Assembly (NCBI RefSeq): GCF_949987535.1
Contig: NC_080067.1
Location: forward strand, 45,568,910-45,632,909
From: Balaenoptera acutorostrata
Taxonomy: Eukaryota > Chordata > Mammalia > Artiodactyla > Balaenopteridae
Direction: 5' to 3'
DNA: 64,000 nt
In this document: piece after piece, positions 60,076 through 64,000 of the stretch
How the letters are laid out: the number at the start of each line of letters is the position of its first letter
How positions within the stretch are numbered: position 1 is the stretch's first letter
Position numbers and translations under genes: made by a program
Notes under the pieces: generated by a model
Seen by the model: only the letters and a program-made list of their open reading frames with translations
The model's database searches: none
What the model was told of the DNA's origin: nothing

Positions 60076-60439
60076 TATTGATCACTTTCTTAAACCCTGC
60101 CAAGGATACAAGAGAAATATAAAATTTAGGTAGGGAGGGAGATAAAACCCATGAAACATGCTAAAAGTAAAGTTAGTATAACAGAGCCCGCAGCGCAGAC
60201 ACAAAGTTGTTTTGGCAGCTACAGAATGCAGACAGGTGCATGGACCTGAATAATTGAGTAGGAACAACGCAGAGGACACCTTCAGGCAGCCCAGATCCAT
60301 GACACCACACACCCCCTTCAGAAGTGAAGCAGTCATTCCCTGCCCACCCCCGACACTGCTGGGAATGTTGGCGGCTGACAGATCTCATCAGAGACTCTCT
60401 TTGAGGATTGCCCTAGGTGCCTTTGCCCGAAGGGAGCTG

Positions 60440-60735
60440 CCTTGCCCAAGGTCATACCTTCCTTCGGGCAGCCCATATCCAGCGTCTGGTTGAAGCTGAG
60501 AGCCGATTCTCCCAGCTTGGGTCAACTGTCAAGGGCCAGCCTCGCTCCGAGCTCCCTTACAGGATCAGTGAGGCCTTTGCTGCAGCTGTGTCAGAATTCA
60601 GCCTCTCCTTCTGCCCTGTGTTGCTGCCTTTATTCCTTCACAGGGGTTGATCCCCAGAGTATTCCTCAGTAAAGGTCCTTCCTGCTGGTGATCTTCACTT
60701 CAGAGTCTGCTTCCTGGGGAACCGACCTGCATCAA
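60440..60735 (+). repeat. Possible ancient LTR 3' part
   Basis: 'gtgttgctgcctttattcct', 'cacaggggttgatccccaga' and 'gtctgcttcctggggaaccg' resemble the 3' end of a common mammalian LTR-like repeat. The family is uncertain. Confidence 0.4.
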
Positions 60736-61060
60736 ATGATCTCTTGAGGTTTCCAGGCAGCAGAAACAACACGAACAAAGGCCTAGAGGCCGCAATTCCT
60801 CTCGAGCATGTAGCAGAGAGAAAATGGAATAGTGTTTTTAAAAGCCTAGAAAAAAATGGCCGGATGGTGGAGGACTTGGAAAAACACAGTGAAGTATCAG
60901 CCTTGATAGAGAACGCTCCAGAAAGCCTGGCTGACCCACCCGCTGTAGATGTTGCTCCGTGAGAATATTGGAGCTCACCCTGACATTCCTTTTGAAAAGT
61001 GAATGCGTAACCCAGATACATCAGCGCTGGCCTTGGGGCAATAAGCGCTAATCCATCAGT
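60736..61060 (-). repeat. Possible L2 relic (antisense)
   Basis: 'ggtttccaggcagcagaaac' followed by 'aacaaaggcctagagg' resembles reversed L2; the 72-codon plus-strand frame here (60744-60962) is not credited. Confidence 0.4.
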
Positions 61061-61074
61061 GATCCTGTGAATCG

Positions 61075-61215
61075 GGCCCTGAAGCTGGAGAGGAAGATCT
61101 GAATTTAAGATCTCCCTTGCCAGCTTTCTACCTGTGTGATTTTAGAGCTTCTGTTCCTCATTTGGAAAATGGATATGCTGTGAGGATTGAAATATTCCTA
61201 ATTTCACTGGCATTT
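61075..61215 (+). repeat. MIR SINE relic (sense)
   Basis: 'tacctgtgtgattttagagc' and 'ctcatttggaaaatggatat' fit the MIR core. Confidence 0.6.
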
Positions 61216-62055
61216 CATTGGTGTCATGTGATAGGAGGCTTCCCTGGCCAAAATAAGTGGATGATACTAGGCTAAACTTCGTTCAATGGATTTCTTTACT
61301 GTAAGATTTCTCAGTCTTGAATATGCTGCTGTGCCTTGTGATCTCAGAGAGGGGGATGAAATTCAAATCATCTTACCTTAACTTAACAGAAAGATCTTTC
61401 CCCACTCCTGACACTTTCCAGGGAGCATCTAATAGGCTTGTGTCCTACTGAAGTCATATTGAGAAACTGGCCCGTCACAGAGTAGGCAGTTAATAAAGGA
61501 TAAACTGGATTCTACTGATCACCATAGTCTGCCCTGCCTTGGCCTTAAACTAAGTTAGGAATCTCTCAGGAATATGTTAAGACTTCTCAGTGACTCTGGT
61601 ACTCAAGATCAATGTGGTCTTGCTTATTGAAATTTGGAAAGGTATAATTCACTTCAAGGGTACCTCCAAATCATGACATGTATCTTTTAAAGAATGATAC
61701 TCTCTCAAGCCTTTAGATTAGGGGGATTCATGGGTTTCCAATGCCTGCAGTCTCCGTTGGACTGGCAGTGGCCACCATGCTGTGCTGAAACATATGGCGG
61801 CTGCCTCGTGGGGACAGAGCAACTTGTTGAGAAGGATGCTGAAGCTGTGTCTGGGCTGTGTGAGCAAGGATGCTCTGATGGATTAGTGATGTCATCTGCT
61901 GTCACAGCCTTAGTTACCTTTATTTCAGACCATAGTTAAATTTAACTTACACATCCCTTTACTTTTGGAAGACAGTGGGAGAATAAAGTATACAAACTAT
62001 CTCAAGTGTGGCATGTTCAAACCCAACTCATCATCGTCTTCTCCTCTAACTTGAG
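61216..62055. other. Unassigned intron sequence
   Basis: Nothing recognised. Confidence 0.45.
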
Positions 62056-62870
62056 TCAGTGCCAGTACCTTTCATCTCAGCTCACGGCAATGGCCACCAC
62101 CAAGGTACACGTGATTCCTCCCTGCTCTCCATTTCCTATAATCAATCAGTCACCAAGTCTCGTCAATTTTACCTTCTAAATGTGTCTCAACTCATTCCCC
62201 TCCCCATTGCAGCTACTGCCCTAATCCTACAAATGCTATTATCTCTCACCCCAACTGCTACAACTTCTTCCATCCGGTCTCCCTGCCTCCAGCCCTGCAC
62301 CCTTTAAATCCTCCCCCAATCTACCTGTCTACCTGTTCAGGTGGGTCTCCTTCTCAAATCCTTTAATGACTTCCTCAGGGTAAAACCTAACCTAAGTGTG
62401 GCAGTAGAGGCCTCCCATATCTGGGTCCTTCCCTGGTCTCATTTCATGCTATTGTCTGATGCTCTAAGAGAGCAATCTCTCTGACCTGCCTGATTCACAT
62501 TGTTTCTAGCTTCCATGCCTTTGCTTCTGCTGTACCCTCTGCCTGAAATGTTTCCTCCACCCTGTTCACTCTGCCCGTTACTTGCCCAGTTAATTCCTAC
62601 TCATCGCTGAAACTCATCTCAGCCATCGCTAACTACAGAAAACCTTTCCTGACCCCTCCTTCCTCCAGACTTGGTTAGGTGCCCTAACCTATGACATCTA
62701 TTATGTATAAATAGTATAAATCTGTAATGTATAGTATGATTGTCTGTTTATGTGTCTGTCTGCACTTTGAAAATGGGGTTTGTGTTATTTCATCTCTAGT
62801 CCTTGCACCTGTTAACATAACTGCCTTATCTAAAACATTCAATAGATAATGTGTGGACCAAGTGAAGGAA
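62056..62870 (+). repeat. L2-type LINE 3' region (sense)
   Basis: A C/T-rich run in L2 order: 'aatcagtcaccaagtctcgt', 'ttcagggtaaa'-like text, 'gcctttgcttctgctgtacc', 'cctgaaatgtttcctccacc' and 'acctttcctgacccctcct'. It ends near 'ctgcactttgaaaatggggt'. It is diverged. Confidence 0.6.
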
Positions 62871-64000
62871 TTAAATATCTATGATGAATAAAACTAAGCT
62901 AACAGAAGCCCATGCACATCAAAAATATAACCCATACTCAGGTAACAAATTTTCTTTGTGGATTAAGAACAATTGCCATGCCTGGCTGCTGAGGTTTGAG
63001 AGAGGAAAGCGAGCAATGGGTTTCACGAGTGAGAGTAGCAGAGTCTAATACCTTAAGTGTCACATAAAGCAATGTGGACACTGAATTGCATCTGGTTTCC
63101 AGGGAAAGAAAGTCACTCTGAGAAGTTCTTAGCCAGGTTTAAAGTAATTTTCCCACTTTTGTGTGGCCGTTTTGGTGTTAGACCCTATCTGTACTTCGTG
63201 GCTGACTTTTTAAAAATGCCTACAATTCGGCTCATTTTTCTCGTGGATTACTGTAAAAAGAACACCTTCTTACTACTGATTAGATCAGATTTAAGTTAAC
63301 TCGTGTGACCCTATGGTGAATGACCGAGTGGATTAAAACGTGTTTTCAACTAAACCATTTTTTATGACAACAGAGGAGGAATTGAGTGTAGCCTGTCACC
63401 TTCTGGTTAAATTCCTTATTGTACTTTTGGCACTGTATTTTTACTATGGCCAGGACTTCTGCCAGTGACAGCCTCTAAGCCTTGATTTTTGAATGGCCCC
63501 GGGAATATGGACTTCCAGACTCTCTCTAGCGCCCTCATTTGTTTTGATTTTCCTTTTTATATGCATATACCCACAATATGCCACAGTCCAGGAACTCGAA
63601 TTTAAAATAAACATGCAGTCCTCTCACACTCGTCTGATGGTGAGACCCTCAGCAACTGTGGTCGACTGAAGCCTAGACATACATCCTAAACTCAGACAAC
63701 CCACTGAATGGTCAGCAGCAAAAGAGGGTTTACTAAGTCGTATATGTCACACTCAAGTAGGACAGGAGTGCGTAAAGAGGTAAGCTACAATTGTGTGGCA
63801 ATTTCACTCGTCCTCAAATGATGCTAAATGAAAAAATCACTTTACACCAAGGTAATAGTTTCAGTGCTCTTATCACTTGGCCCCCAGGCAGAGCACTGTG
63901 TCTCATGCTAAAGTTCTAGGGATAAAAAGCAATTGAAAAGCTGTAAACAATAGCTGGGGATACTTTCAGCTGGAGACAATAACACTCTGAGATTCAAAAT
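62871..64000. other. Unassigned intron sequence at window end
   Basis: No repeat or exon recognised. Confidence 0.45.

Larger units (their letters stand above)
17747..64000 (+). other. SCHIP1: SCHIP1 intron (5' part; runs off the window)
   Basis: Everything downstream of the donor at 17747 appears intronic. I looked for the next SCHIP1 coding segments (the start of the short isoform, and the Ala-Gln-Lys-Asn-Glu exon) and saw none. SCHIP1 in other mammals has very long first introns, so this fits. The intron is filled with the repeats listed separately. Confidence 0.75.

Noticed and set aside
17747..64000. Further SCHIP1 exons
   Set aside because: I looked for the next coding segments of SCHIP1 on the plus strand and found no match; they probably lie beyond the window.

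Overview
This window looks like nuclear DNA from a cetartiodactyl mammal, most likely a whale or dolphin. The evidence is the mobile DNA. There are young tRNA-derived CHR-type SINEs (32202-32601, 59131-59450, 26142-26272, 57683-57871), one carrying an internal 37-bp tandem array, and several 5'-truncated L1 copies with clear target-site duplications. No BovB or Bov-tA element was recognised, which argues against a ruminant. This assignment comes from recognising families by eye, not from a search.

Only one protein-coding segment is well supported: an exon at 17060-17746 (+) of SCHIP1, the schwannomin-interacting protein 1 gene, which is shared with the IQCJ-SCHIP1 readthrough transcript. It is 687 bp (229 codons, phase 0 at both ends), with a strong acceptor and a consensus donor, and it sits in a CpG island of about 2.3 kb (15700-17990) with a GC-box cluster. 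The exon probably has two uses: as an internal exon of the long transcript that starts in IQCJ upstream, and as or near the 5' coding exon of the shorter SCHIP1 transcripts. Positions 1-17059 are then intron of the readthrough transcript, possibly including the 3' end of IQCJ. Positions 17747-64000 are the start of a very long SCHIP1 intron. No further exon was recognised.

The rest is ordinary mammalian intronic sequence layered with repeats: L2 and MIR relics, hAT-type and Tigger-type DNA transposon fossils, MaLR/ERVL-type solo LTRs, older L1 fragments, and younger L1 and CHR insertions. Layout: 1-9072 holds L2, an L1 split by an L2, and unassigned sequence. 9090-12257 is a 3.2-kb antisense L1 with a broken ORF2. 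12275-15700 holds MIR, L2, a minimal poly(A) retroinsert and an L1 end. 15700-17990 is the CpG island and exon. 17990-38700 is relatively repeat-poor intron with scattered young insertions. 38700-49000 is dense in DNA-transposon, LTR, MIR and L2 relics. 49000-56400 is mostly unassigned, with MIR, Tigger and another ancient repeat. 56395-59450 is a nested stack of repeats. 59450-64000 holds MIR, L2 and unassigned sequence.

No new gene system, CRISPR array, tRNA or rRNA gene was found. The most useful observations are the dual-use SCHIP1 exon, a frame that stays open through its splice acceptor, several insertions with readable mechanism (twin priming, a near-bare poly(A) insert, nested elements with intact duplications), and candidate regulatory or exon-like islands that an alignment could test.
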